From NCBI RefSeq assembly GCF_025821625.1, contig NZ_JACKSH010000192.1:1-43960 (forward strand): DNA of 43,960 nucleotides, read 5' to 3'. Below, piece after piece: positions 1 to 8,324 of the stretch; position 1 is the first letter of the stretch; each line of letters starts with the position of its first letter. A program made the position numbers and the translations under genes. The notes under the pieces are model-generated. The model ran no database searches, had not been told where the DNA came from, and saw only the letters and a program-made list of their open reading frames with translations. Source of the stretch: Mycolicibacterium pyrenivorans. GTDB taxonomy: Bacteria; Actinomycetota; Actinomycetes; Mycobacteriales; Mycobacteriaceae.

Positions 1-2394
1 TACCTCGTCGACGCCGATGCTATGGCCCGGGTGGACGGCGGGCCCGAGTCGCTGCTCCGGCTCGACGAGCGCAGGCGGCTGTCCGGCCGGCCGCCGCTGG
101 GGCCGGCGCTGCTCACCCCCGACGCGCTGGCGGCCGGCCTGCCCGCACCGGTCGTCACCGTGACCGACACCCCGCTTGCGCGCGAGACCGACTACGGCCG
201 GGTCGACGATCACTCCTCGGCGGTCCGCGCCGCCGGGGATCCGCGCAACACGTTCAACCGGGTGCCCGACTATCCCGCCGGCGATACCGACCCGATCTAC
301 GGACAGTGGAGCGGTGGCCGCATCTCGGTGTCCAGTTCGGCGTCGGACTCCACGGCCTTGCCCAACGTCTCACCCGCCTCCGCGCCGCCTGCGGCGATCG
401 ACGGGGACGCCTCGACAAGTTGGGTGTCCAACGCCCTGCAGAACGCGATCGGCCAGTGGCTCCAGGTCGATTTCGACCGTCCGGTGACCAACGCCACCCT
501 GACGATCACCCCGAGCGCCACGGCCGTCGGCGCCCAGGTCCGCCGGCTCGAGGTCGCCACCGTCAACGGCACCGTCACGGTGCGGTTCGAGGAAGCCGGC
601 AAGCCCGTGACGGTGGCGCTGCCGTACGGGGAGTCGCCGTGGGTGCGGATCACCGCAGTGGGCACCGACGACGGCTCTCCCGGCGTGCAGTTCGGCATCA
701 CCGATTTCACCGTCACCCAGTACGACGCCAACGGATTCGCCTTCCCTGTCAACCTCCGCCACACCGTGGAGGTACCCGCACCACCGCCGGGTTCGGTTGT
801 CGCCCAATGGGATCTGGGATCCGAACTGCTTGGCCGTTCCGGTTGCGCCGAGAGTCCCACCGGGGTCCGGTGCGCGGCGGCGATGGCGCTGGCCTCCGAG
901 GAACCGGTCAACCTGAGCCGGACGTTGACGGTACCCGAACAGACCACCGTGACACCGACCGTGTGGGTGCGCGCCCGCCAGGGACCGAACCTCGCCGACC
1001 TCATCGCCGCCCCCGACACCATCAGGGCCACGGGCGATTCCGACCCGATCGATGTCCTGGGTTCGGCCTATGCCGCCACCGACGGCGACCCGGGCACCGC
1101 GTGGACGGCACCGCAGCGCGTCGCACAGCCACGCACTCCACCCACCCTGGTGCTGAAGCTGCCCACCCCGCAGAACGTGGCGGCGTTGCGGGTGACGCCC
1201 AGTTCGTCTGCGCTGCCGGCACATCCGACGATGATCGCTGCCGACCTGGGTGACGGGCCAGAGGTGCGGCGCCTCACCGAGGGCACCGAGACATTGAACC
1301 TCAAACCCCGCGTCACCGACTCGATCACGGTGTCGCTGCTGGACTGGCATGACGTGATCGACCGCACCGCACTCGGTTTCGACCAGCTCAAGCCGCCGGG
1401 GCTGGCGGAGATCGTGGCGCTCGACGAGCGCGGCGAACCGATCGCCGCCGCCGATGCGGACGCCAACCGCGCACGGACCATCAGCCTGCCGTGCGGGCGC
1501 GGCCCGGTCATCGGTGTCGCCGGACTGTTCGTGCAGACATCGGTGACCACCACCGTGGGGGCGCTGCTCGACAACGCACCCGTCCAGGCACGTCCGTGCC
1601 GCAGTGAGCCGATCACGCTTCCGGCAGGGCAGCAGGAGTTGCTGATCAGCCCGGGTCCGGCGTTCGTCGTCGACGGTGTCCAGCTGGCTGCGCCTGCGGC
1701 GGGCCGACTGGGCTCGGCCACAACGGATTCCGTCCTCATCGGCCAGTGGACGAGCGACCGCCGCGAGATCGACGTGCCCGCGTCGGACACGGCCCGGGTG
1801 CTGGTGGTGCCCGAGAGCGCCAACCCCGGGTGGACCGCCCGCAGCGCCGACGGTGCCACCCTGACCTCCGCCACGGTCAACGGCTGGCAGCAGGGCTGGG
1901 TGCTGCCTGCTGGCGCCGAGGGAGGCGTCACGCTGAGTTTCCCGTCCAACGCGACCTACCGGGCCGGGCTGATCGGCGGCCTCGCCCTGCTGCCCCTCCT
2001 GGTAGCGCTGGCCTTCCTGCCGCCCCGGCGCCGTCTCTCGCCGTTCCCGGCCGCGCCGCCGTGGCGGCCGCCTCCTGCCGTCCGCGGCGCGGCGCTGATC
2101 GCGGCGGCGGCCGTCATCTCGGGATTGGCGGGGGTGGCGGTGGCCGGAGCGGCGCTCGGCATACGGTATCTGCTGCGCGGACGCGAAACGCTCTGGCACA
2201 CACTGACTCTCAGCACCGCCGCGGCCGGCCTGATCCTGGCAGGGGCGGTGCTCAGCCAGAACCCGTGGCGTTCCGTCGACGGTTATGTGGGTCACGCGGC
2301 GGGAGTTCAGTTCCTGGCCCTGTTGTCGGTCGTGGCGGTGACGGTGTCGGCAATTCCACAGGCGGACCGCGCCCCGGATGTGCAGGATGACTGA
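1..2394 (+). CDS. aftD: Alpha-(1->3)-arabinofuranosyltransferase AftD, C-terminal part (5' partial)
   Basis: The frame is open from the first base of the window, so this is the last ~797 residues of a larger protein; AftD is usually about 1400 residues. AftD is a membrane arabinosyltransferase that adds alpha-1,3 branches to arabinogalactan and lipoarabinomannan. The visible part holds two F5/8-type-C (discoidin-like) carbohydrate-binding modules, marked by the motifs AIDGDASTSW and ATDGDPGTAW. The C-terminus has about four hydrophobic helices, starting near GLIGGLALLPLLVALAFL. The N-terminal GT-C catalytic membrane domain lies outside the window. The assignment rests on these modules and on the order of the following genes, which matches Rv0236c-Rv0223c from memory. 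The stop is TGA at 2392-2394, and a palindromic repeat follows at once. Confidence 0.85.
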   Translation, partial: YLVDADAMARVDGGPESLLRLDERRRLSGRPPLGPALLTPDALAAGLPAPVVTVTDTPLARETDYGRVDDHSSAVRAAGDPRNTFNRVPDYPAGDTDPIYGQWSGGRISVSSSASDSTALPNVSPASAPPAAIDGDASTSWVSNALQNAIGQWLQVDFDRPVTNATLTITPSATAVGAQVRRLEVATVNGTVTVRFEEAGKPVTVALPYGESPWVRITAVGTDDGSPGVQFGITDFTVTQYDANGFAFPVNLRHTVEVPAPPPGSVVAQWDLGSELLGRSGCAESPTGVRCAAAMALASEEPVNLSRTLTVPEQTTVTPTVWVRARQGPNLADLIAAPDTIRATGDSDPIDVLGSAYAATDGDPGTAWTAPQRVAQPRTPPTLVLKLPTPQNVAALRVTPSSSALPAHPTMIAADLGDGPEVRRLTEGTETLNLKPRVTDSITVSLLDWHDVIDRTALGFDQLKPPGLAEIVALDERGEPIAAADADANRARTISLPCGRGPVIGVAGLFVQTSVTTTVGALLDNAPVQARPCRSEPITLPAGQQELLISPGPAFVVDGVQLAAPAAGRLGSATTDSVLIGQWTSDRREIDVPASDTARVLVVPESANPGWTARSADGATLTSATVNGWQQGWVLPAGAEGGVTLSFPSNATYRAGLIGGLALLPLLVALAFLPPRRRLSPFPAAPPWRPPPAVRGAALIAAAAVISGLAGVAVAGAALGIRYLLRGRETLWHTLTLSTAAAGLILAGAVLSQNPWRSVDGYVGHAAGVQFLALLSVVAVTVSAIPQADRAPDVQDD

Positions 2395-2400
2395 CCCCGC

Positions 2401-2457
2401 CGAAATTGCATTCCAGCAGGGAGAATTCGAGTACCGGTCTGCCGGAATGCAATTTCG
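2401..2457. repeat. Palindromic repeat, copy A (intergenic)
   Basis: Arms CGAAATTGCATTCCAGCAG (2401-2419) and its inverted partner (2439-2457) pair over 19 bp with one mismatch around a 19-nt loop. It lies between the convergent ends of aftD (2394) and the acyltransferase gene (2467), so it could act as a bidirectional terminator, although it has no T-tract. A related copy with the same arm core, and also resembling it in the loop and right arm, sits at 5592-5656, which marks it as a dispersed repeat rather than only a terminator. Confidence 0.8.
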
Positions 2458-2466
2458 ACGCTGAGG

Positions 2467-3675
2467 CTAGCGCGCGACGGCTGGCTCGGTCTCGTCGCTG
2501 ACCGACGAATCGAGAGGCGTCGGGTCGACACGTCTCTCCCAGCGGCGCAGGGCATTTCGGCACGGCGATTCCACCAGCGCGTAGCTGACCGCGGCGATCG
2601 CGAAGCCGAACACCACCGTCAGCACCAGCACGACGGGCATGTGGCCGTTGAACGCGAACTCGCCGATCACCGGGAACACCATCGCCAGCGCGGCCAGGTG
2701 CCAGACGAACAGGCCGTAGGACCAACGTCCCAGCGTCACCATGATGTCGCTGCCCAGGAACCGGTGCGCCGTGTCGGGGCGGTCGAGAACCAGCGGAGCG
2801 AGCAGCGCCCCGGCCACGATCGCACCCATCGCGGTCTTGACGATGAACTGGTCGACGGTACCCGGGGTGAGGCCCTCCGGACCGGCCGCCGGTGAGGCCG
2901 CGACCAGGAAGGCCGCCAGCGCGACAACCGCCATCAGCACGCGCCGCCGCGCCAGGCGGTGCACCCATCCGATCGGGCTGACGGTCAGTTCAGCGAGCAG
3001 CATGCCCGCGGCGAACCACGACAGGAACGCCGGCGGCCAGTTCAGCGGGTTGACACCGAACGGCGGCTCGACGGGGATCAGCCGCCACATCAGCCCCCAG
3101 CCCAGGCTCGCCACCGCCGCGGCGGCGATGACACCGATCCGCGCTCCCACCGGAACCCGCCGCACCAGCAGCGCCAGAAACGGCAACGCGATGTAGAACG
3201 CGACCTCCACCGACAGGCTCCACATCTGCGTCAGCCCCCCGGTGAGGGTGAACGGCACGTAGATCTGTGTCAGCGTCAGGTTCGCCAGCCACACCGTGAG
3301 GTCCGCCTCGGAGTCCGGCAGCAGCGTCAGGATCACCACGACGGCGACGAGGTAGCCGGGCATGATGCGCACGATGCGCGACCGCAGATAGTGCCCGGTC
3401 GACGGCCGAGACCGCAGACCCCGCGCCGCGGCGGCGTGTCCGCGCCACAGCAGGAAACCCGAAAGGGCGAAGAACACGGCCACCGCCAGATCGAAGCGGC
3501 CGAGCAGCCGGCCCGAGAACCCGCCCGTGTTCCCGGTCTGGAAGGCGACGTGGGTGACGACCACTCCGATGGCCGCGCACGCGCGCATGCCCTCGACGGC
3601 GGGCAGGAACCCGCGCGTCCCGCCGACGGCGCCTGCGTCGCGCCCTGCGGTGTGGGCCGTCACGGATGCGGTCAC
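2467..3675 (-). CDS. Integral membrane acyltransferase (acyltransferase_3/OafA-like family)
   Basis: The protein starts its conserved part with FLPAVEGMRACAAIGVVVTH, the R-x-H-containing first helix typical of acyltransferase_3 proteins, which move acyl groups onto extracytoplasmic sugars. About ten hydrophobic helices follow, including FFALSGFLLWRG and LGRWSYGLFVWHLAALAMVF, and the basic C-tail ends in a TAG stop. It resembles Rv0228 by sequence and by position beside aftD, so an envelope glycan or lipid substrate is likely but not shown. The start is uncertain: GTG 3675 is used here because residues upstream of it look non-coding. A TTG at 3726 and a GTG at 3663 are in frame, and none has a clear Shine-Dalgarno sequence. 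Transcription is convergent with aftD and divergent from the DUF3068 gene. Confidence 0.85.
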   Translation of the reverse strand: MTASVTAHTAGRDAGAVGGTRGFLPAVEGMRACAAIGVVVTHVAFQTGNTGGFSGRLLGRFDLAVAVFFALSGFLLWRGHAAAARGLRSRPSTGHYLRSRIVRIMPGYLVAVVVILTLLPDSEADLTVWLANLTLTQIYVPFTLTGGLTQMWSLSVEVAFYIALPFLALLVRRVPVGARIGVIAAAAVASLGWGLMWRLIPVEPPFGVNPLNWPPAFLSWFAAGMLLAELTVSPIGWVHRLARRRVLMAVVALAAFLVAASPAAGPEGLTPGTVDQFIVKTAMGAIVAGALLAPLVLDRPDTAHRFLGSDIMVTLGRWSYGLFVWHLAALAMVFPVIGEFAFNGHMPVVLVLTVVFGFAIAAVSYALVESPCRNALRRWERRVDPTPLDSSVSDETEPAVAR

Positions 3676-3824
3676 GACGAACAGTGTGCCCGTCGGGCCG
3701 GCCGGGATGAAAACGACCGGGGCCAAAACGAGTACTGCCGACCGCGCAGACCCGTGGGATGACGTCGACGTGACGACAGGTTCGCGAACGGGTTGTAGTA
3801 AGCGACGGCCTTAGCTTGTGCTGT

Positions 3825-3830
3825 TAGGGT
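3825..3830 (+). promoter_or_regulatory. Putative -10 element for the DUF3068 operon
   Basis: TAGGGT fits the mycobacterial TANNNT -10 consensus and lies about 80 bases before the TTG start at 3910, in the roughly 230-base gap between two divergent genes. No convincing -35 is visible. Nothing else stands out in this gap. Confidence 0.3.
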
Positions 3831-3909
3831 CGAACGGGTTTTGTGTCTCCACCGGCAGCCCATCAGACCGAGGTAGGGGCCGGTGACGGCGCGCGAAGGG
3901 AGACCGGTA

Positions 3910-5115
3910 TTGAACCGCGCAGTTGCGCTGCGGATCGCCGCGTGCGGAATCATGGGCCTCGGCGCCGCGCTGCTCATTGCCGCCTTGCTGTTGTCCACGT
4001 ACACGACGGGCAAGATCACCAAGATCCCGCTGAACATCGACGCCACGCTGATCAGCGAGGGCACCGGCACCGCGTTCGAGCCCGCATCGCTGAACAGCCA
4101 GCGGTTCGTCGTCGACGAGGATGTGCCGCTGGTGATGCAGCAGGAGATCACCGTGGAGTCGCCGTCGAACGCCGACGTGGTGACCCTGCAGGTCGGCAGC
4201 ACGGTCAAGCGCAGCGATGAGCAGCAGGACAACGGTCTGTTGCTGGCGATGGTGGACACCGTCACGCTCGACCGTAAGACCGCACTCGCGGTGTCCAGCG
4301 AGAGCAACCCCGGTGGCGCCGTCCAGAAGCCGCGGGCGATCGAGGACGAGGACCCGCCGACCAACATCGCGCTCCCGCACGAGGGGCTGGCGTACCGCTT
4401 CCCCTTCGACACCGAGAAGAAGACCTATCCGTTCTTCGATCCGATCGCCCAGAAGGCCTACGACGCCAACTACTCCGGCGAGGAAGACGTCAACGGGCTG
4501 ACCGCCTTCAAGTTCACCCAGAACGTCGGCTTCGACTCCGACGGTGAACTGGTCGAGCCGGTGAAGTACGCATCGCTGTACGACGACGACGCCGACGCCC
4601 AGGCGACGGCGCGCGCGGCGCTGTGGGGCCTCGAGGGCGACCCCGAGGAACCGATCACGATGACCCGCTATTACGCCGCCCAGCGCACGTTCTGGGTCGA
4701 CCCGGTGTCGGGCACCATCGTCAAACAGTCCGACCGCGCCTATCACTACTACGCCCGGGAGGCGCTGCGTCCCGAGGTGACGTTCGCCGACTACACCGTC
4801 ACCACCAACGAGGAGTCCGTCGAATCCCAGGTGGCCGCCGCCCAGGACGAGCGCGACCGGGTGTCGTTGTGGAGCCGGATCCTGCCGATCACCTTCACCG
4901 CGCTCGGGTTGATCGCCCTCGTCGGTGGCGCGCTGCTCGGATCGTTCAGCCTGCGGGCGGAGTCGATGCTCATCGATCCCGGTCTCGACGACACCGGTCA
5001 GCGGTTCTTCGGCGGCCGGGGTGACGAGGGCGAGCCGGTACCGGGTGCGGAAGCCAAGACCGAGAAACTCCCCGCGCAGCGGCCGTCCGATCTGCCGCCC
5101 GACAAACCGGTCTGA
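3910..5115 (+). CDS. DUF3068 (PorA-family-like) envelope protein
   Basis: This 401-residue protein has one N-terminal membrane helix (MGLGAALLIAALLLSTYTTG), a long extracytoplasmic domain, and a second helix near the C-terminus (ITFTALGLIALVGGALLGSF) followed by a charged tail. That layout and the repeated polar segments (GLLLAMVDTVTLDRKTA) match the actinobacterial DUF3068 family, including Rv0227c; its biochemical role is not known to me. TTG 3910 was chosen because AAGGGAGA sits just upstream and the protein then begins LNRAVALRIAACG; a GTG at 3883 would add nine poorly conserved-looking residues. Its TGA stop overlaps the in-frame extension of the next gene, so the two are probably translated together. 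Confidence 0.8.
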   Translation: MNRAVALRIAACGIMGLGAALLIAALLLSTYTTGKITKIPLNIDATLISEGTGTAFEPASLNSQRFVVDEDVPLVMQQEITVESPSNADVVTLQVGSTVKRSDEQQDNGLLLAMVDTVTLDRKTALAVSSESNPGGAVQKPRAIEDEDPPTNIALPHEGLAYRFPFDTEKKTYPFFDPIAQKAYDANYSGEEDVNGLTAFKFTQNVGFDSDGELVEPVKYASLYDDDADAQATARAALWGLEGDPEEPITMTRYYAAQRTFWVDPVSGTIVKQSDRAYHYYAREALRPEVTFADYTVTTNEESVESQVAAAQDERDRVSLWSRILPITFTALGLIALVGGALLGSFSLRAESMLIDPGLDDTGQRFFGGRGDEGEPVPGAEAKTEKLPAQRPSDLPPDKPV

Positions 5116-5150
5116 TCGCCCGTTTCCTTTCGCCCCCGCGGGCGCGCTCG

Positions 5151-6911
5151 TTGGCGGTGCCGGCGTACGCGTTGGTGCTGACGCTGGCGGTGACGGCGCC
5201 GCTGCTCGCGCCCGGGTATCTGCTGCTGCGGGACGCGGTGTCCACGCCGCGGTCGTATCTGTCCGACACCGCGCTCGGCTTGTCGCAGGCCGCGCCCAGG
5301 GCGCTGCCGCAGGACTTCGCGGTGGCACTGGCCTCGGCGGTGCTGGACGGCGGCGTGGTGGTCAAGACCCTGCTGATCCTCGGGCTGTGGCTGGCGGGCT
5401 GGGGAGCCGCCCAGCTGGCGGCCACCGTGGTGCCCGAGGCCGGGATCGCCGGCCAGTGTGTCGCCGTCACCATCGCGATCTGGAATCCCTATGTCGCAGA
5501 GCGGCTTCTGCAAGGTCACTGGAGCCTGCTGGTGGGCTACGGCTGCCTGCCCTGGGTGGCGGCGACGGTGCTGGCGCTGCGCTCCGGATCTCCGCCGGAA
5601 TTGCATTCCAGCAGCGAAAGTGCGAGTGGACACCGGCTGGAACGCAATTCCGGCGGGAAGGTGGCGGCGCTGCTGTTCTGGATCGCGCTCGCGGGACTGA
5701 CGCCGACGGGCCTGTTGCTGGCCGCAGCGATCGCGCTGGCATGCGCCGTGGCTCCGGGTGACGGGCGGTCGCGCGGGTTCTGCGCGGCGCTGAGCCTGGG
5801 TACGGCGGCGGTGGCCGCGCTGCCCTGGCTCGTCGCCTCCGTCGTGGCGAGCGGGTGGCTGGCCACGGCCGACGAATCGGGGGTGCCCGCGTTCGCGGCG
5901 CGGGCGGAGCCGGGACTGGGCACCCTGGGCGGCCTGGCGAGCCTCGGCGGCATCTGGAACGCCGAGGCGGTGCCCGCCTCGCGGACAACACCTTTCGCGC
6001 TGGCGTCGGCGCTCGTGTTGCTGGCCGTGGTCGCGGTGGGGGTGCCGTGGCTGATTCGCCGCAGGGTCGCGGTGCCGTTGCTCGTCGTCGCGGCGGTCGC
6101 TGTCGTGGCGCCCGCGGTGGTGGCGACGGGTCCGGGTCTCGCGGCGTTGGAGGCGGTGATCGGGGCGATGCCCGGGCTGGGCGTGCTGCGGGACGGCCAG
6201 AAGTGGGTGGCGCTGGCGGTGCCCGGCTACGCGCTGGCCGGGGCGGCCGCCGTCGTGGTGCTGCGACCGCGCGTCCCGGCAGCGGTGACCGCGACGGTGT
6301 GCTGCGCGGCGCTGGTGGCGACACTGCCCGATCTGGCGTGGGGTGTCGGCGGCCAGGTGTCACCGGTGCGGTACCCGGCGGGATGGGCGGCCGCGGCCGC
6401 CGTCATCAATGCCGATCCCCGCCCGGTCGCGGTGTTGCCCGTCGACAGCATGCGTAGCTTCGGGTGGGCGGGGGACGCCCCGGTCCTCGACCCGCTGCCT
6501 CGATGGGTCCGCGCCGACGTGCTGAGCACCGGGGACCTGACGATCGGCGGGCGCACGGTGCCCGGTGAGGGCGCCCGGGCGCGCGAGGTGCAGCGACTGC
6601 TGGTCGCCGGGGCCGACAGGGAACGGCTCGCCGCCGCGGGAGTGGGCTGGGTGGTCATCGAACGGGGAGAAGGCGGGGCACACGGAGAAGACGGGGCCCC
6701 GACTCTGGCGCTGCCGGTGGCCTACCGCGACGCCGACCTGACGGTGTACGCCGTGGGTGGGGACACGCCGCCCTCACCTCACCGCGCCGTCATGGTCGCC
6801 GCTCACGCGGTGTGGCTGGGCCTGCTGGGCCTCGGCCTCGCCGGGATGCTGCTGTTCGCGCTGCGCAGGCGGCCCGGTCAGGCGGCGCAGACTGCCGGAA
6901 GCACGAGGTAG
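5151..6911 (+). CDS. Polytopic membrane protein (Rv0226c-like)
   Basis: The protein has about 586 residues and roughly twelve hydrophobic stretches, with a periplasmic-type C-terminal region and a final helix (VWLGLLGLGLAGMLLFALRR). It resembles Rv0226c of unknown function, in an envelope gene block. TTG 5151 is the first standard start. The frame, however, stays open and coding-like back to CTG 5112, which would overlap the preceding TGA as CTGA and give an N-terminus LIARFLSPPRARSLAVPAY. Residues encoded by 5592-5656 (PPELHSSSESASGHRLERNS) derive from a palindromic repeat and interrupt a hydrophobic stretch, apparently without breaking the frame. The 3' end overlaps the convergent gene at 6878 by 34 bases. 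Confidence 0.8.
   Translation: MAVPAYALVLTLAVTAPLLAPGYLLLRDAVSTPRSYLSDTALGLSQAAPRALPQDFAVALASAVLDGGVVVKTLLILGLWLAGWGAAQLAATVVPEAGIAGQCVAVTIAIWNPYVAERLLQGHWSLLVGYGCLPWVAATVLALRSGSPPELHSSSESASGHRLERNSGGKVAALLFWIALAGLTPTGLLLAAAIALACAVAPGDGRSRGFCAALSLGTAAVAALPWLVASVVASGWLATADESGVPAFAARAEPGLGTLGGLASLGGIWNAEAVPASRTTPFALASALVLLAVVAVGVPWLIRRRVAVPLLVVAAVAVVAPAVVATGPGLAALEAVIGAMPGLGVLRDGQKWVALAVPGYALAGAAAVVVLRPRVPAAVTATVCCAALVATLPDLAWGVGGQVSPVRYPAGWAAAAAVINADPRPVAVLPVDSMRSFGWAGDAPVLDPLPRWVRADVLSTGDLTIGGRTVPGEGARAREVQRLLVAGADRERLAAAGVGWVVIERGEGGAHGEDGAPTLALPVAYRDADLTVYAVGGDTPPSPHRAVMVAAHAVWLGLLGLGLAGMLLFALRRRPGQAAQTAGSTR
5592..5656. repeat. Palindromic repeat, copy B (inside a coding sequence)
   Basis: Arms of 21 bp, 5592-5612 and 5636-5656, pair with one mismatch around a 23-nt loop. 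The arm core GGAATTGCATTCCAGC matches copy A at 2401-2457, and the loop and right arm also share CGAGT and a GGAA-N-GCAATT core. The element lies entirely inside the 5151-6911 gene and is read through in frame. Confidence 0.85.
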
Positions 6912-7138
6912 AAGGGCCACAGGCCGGCGACGAACAGGTAGGCGCCGATACCGCCCCCGGCGGGCAGCCGCGTCTGCAGCAGGTCTTCGAGGTGGCGCAC
7001 GTCCTCGACGTGGAAGAACGCCCACGCGACACCGATGGTCACGTAGGGGATCGCGAGCCACAGGCCCGTCTCGAGGACGTCGGCGACACTGACGCGTCTG
7101 CTCAACACGCGGCGCGTGGCTTCCCGGACACCGGACAT
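6878..7138 (-). CDS. Small two-helix membrane protein flanking the MpaB oxygenase (downstream)
   Basis: This 86-residue protein has two predicted membrane helices, around VLETGLWLAIPYVTIGVAW and IGAYLFVAGLWPFYLVLPA. It aligns by eye with the 74-residue product of 8002-8226: both contain RRVL, then PY-x3-GV-x-W-x3-H, then WP and VC. It lies nine bases downstream of the oxygenase gene on the same strand, so the three genes form an operon. I do not recognise the family. A membrane partner or anchor of the oxygenase is an inference from position. The 3' end overlaps the convergent membrane gene by 34 bases. Confidence 0.7.
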   Translation of the reverse strand: MSGVREATRRVLSRRVSVADVLETGLWLAIPYVTIGVAWAFFHVEDVRHLEDLLQTRLPAGGGIGAYLFVAGLWPFYLVLPAVCAA

Positions 7139-7147
7139 GTCTCCCCC

Positions 7148-8005
7148 TCAGACCAGCCTGCGTTGCCGCCGGACACGCATCCGGACATCGGCGAGCAGCA
7201 CGTAGCTGCCGCCCTGCCGGACGAAGCCCGGCAGGAACCGGTTCACGAAGGCGACGAAGAGGAACAGGTGCTCGAACCACCATTGCCGGGCCGGACCCCA
7301 CGTGAGGCCGAGCGTGTCACGAAAGACCGGCGCCAGAAAGCCCGCGGTGAGGAACTTCAGCAGCGGCCGGAACGGCAGTCCCAGAAGCGGATTGATCATC
7401 CGCAGGTTGATCAGGTCGAGCAGGTAGGCCCGCACGACGTCGTCGACGGCCACCTGTTCGCAGGCGGTGTCCCAGTAGTCGTCGAACTGCGCCCGGGTCG
7501 GGGGCCACTGGTCCTCGCTGACCTGCAGCGTGGTTCCCAGCGGCCACGCCGAGGTGTAGAACTGCTCGGACTGCTCCGGGGTCATCTCGCCGCGCAGCAA
7601 TTGGTAGGTGTCCTCGATGCCCACGAACAGGCAGGCCGCCACCCACATCTGCAGGTCCCGGTCGAATGCGTTGTACTGCACCGGACTGTCCGGGCCGGAC
7701 TTCACCTGCCGGTGCGCTCCGTTGACCGCTTCCCGGAAGGCGGCCCGGTCGTCATCGGTTCCGATGACGGCGACGGCCAGGTATTGGAACGTCGTGCGGG
7801 CCCGCTTCCACGGATGCTTCATCAGGGCGCCGGAGTCGACCTTGCTCTCGACGACGCCGTGGCCCACGCCGGGACGCGACAACTGCATGATCACGTTGGC
7901 CGCGCCCGCGGCGAACGACCAGAAGTCCATGGCGTCGGCGGCCGTCACCGGTTCGTCGCTCCAGCGCGCGGTGCGGCGGGTGATGCGGATTCGGTTGTCG
8001 GTCAT
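7148..8005 (-). CDS. MpaB-type (DUF2236) oxygenase family protein
   Basis: This 285-residue protein resembles the MpaB/latex-clearing-protein family (DUF2236), whose studied members are heme-dependent oxygenases. Supporting motifs are WSFAAGAANVIMQL near residue 25, FQYLAVAVIG near 73, the NGAHRQVKSG segment with a conserved-looking histidine, and YNAFDRDLQMWVAA. The C-terminal part has hydrophobic segments (WWFEHLFLFVAFVNRFLPGF) that suggest membrane association. The ATG at 8005 overlaps the TGA of the upstream small membrane gene as ATGA, so translation is coupled. The substrate is unknown. The neighbouring envelope genes hint at a lipid, but this is inference. Confidence 0.8.
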   Translation of the reverse strand: MTDNRIRITRRTARWSDEPVTAADAMDFWSFAAGAANVIMQLSRPGVGHGVVESKVDSGALMKHPWKRARTTFQYLAVAVIGTDDDRAAFREAVNGAHRQVKSGPDSPVQYNAFDRDLQMWVAACLFVGIEDTYQLLRGEMTPEQSEQFYTSAWPLGTTLQVSEDQWPPTRAQFDDYWDTACEQVAVDDVVRAYLLDLINLRMINPLLGLPFRPLLKFLTAGFLAPVFRDTLGLTWGPARQWWFEHLFLFVAFVNRFLPGFVRQGGSYVLLADVRMRVRRQRRLV

Positions 8006-8226
8006 GGCGTGCACACGTCGGCGACCAGCAGCACGGGCCACGACACGACAGCCCAGACGAACGCGGCCGCTTTCTCGGGTGCGCCGAGGCCGGCGAGATC
8101 GGCGGTGTGGGTCAACGACCAGACGACGCCGACCACCAGGTAGGGCACCGCGGCCAGCAGCGCGGCGCCGATCCATTCGGCGAGCGTCATCTCGTAGTCC
8201 AGAACCCGGCGCAGGTCGCTGAGCAT
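8002..8226 (-). CDS. Small two-helix membrane protein flanking the MpaB oxygenase (upstream)
   Basis: This 74-residue protein has two hydrophobic segments, WIGAALLAAVPYLVVGVVW and AFVWAVVSWPVLLVA. It is the likely first gene of the oxygenase operon and overlaps the oxygenase start by four bases. It shares the PY-x3-GV-x-W-x3-H signature and a terminal VC with the product of 6878-7138, so the two are probably diverged paralogues. The function is unknown. The 98 bases upstream, to the glycosyltransferase stop at 8325, must hold the promoter, but no strong motif was seen. Confidence 0.7.
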   Translation of the reverse strand: MLSDLRRVLDYEMTLAEWIGAALLAAVPYLVVGVVWSLTHTADLAGLGAPEKAAAFVWAVVSWPVLLVADVCTP

Positions 8227-8324
8227 GGCGGTTATGTTAATGCCGATACTCGACGGTGTCTGCTATTCGTACCGACGAGCAGGCACGTGATCGCAGGTTT
8301 CGGTAGTGGTGTTGTGAACGCTGC

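Noticed and set aside
2401..2457. Simple rho-independent terminator only
   Set aside because: No T-tract, and a homologous copy lies inside a gene at 5592, so a repeat is the better primary call.
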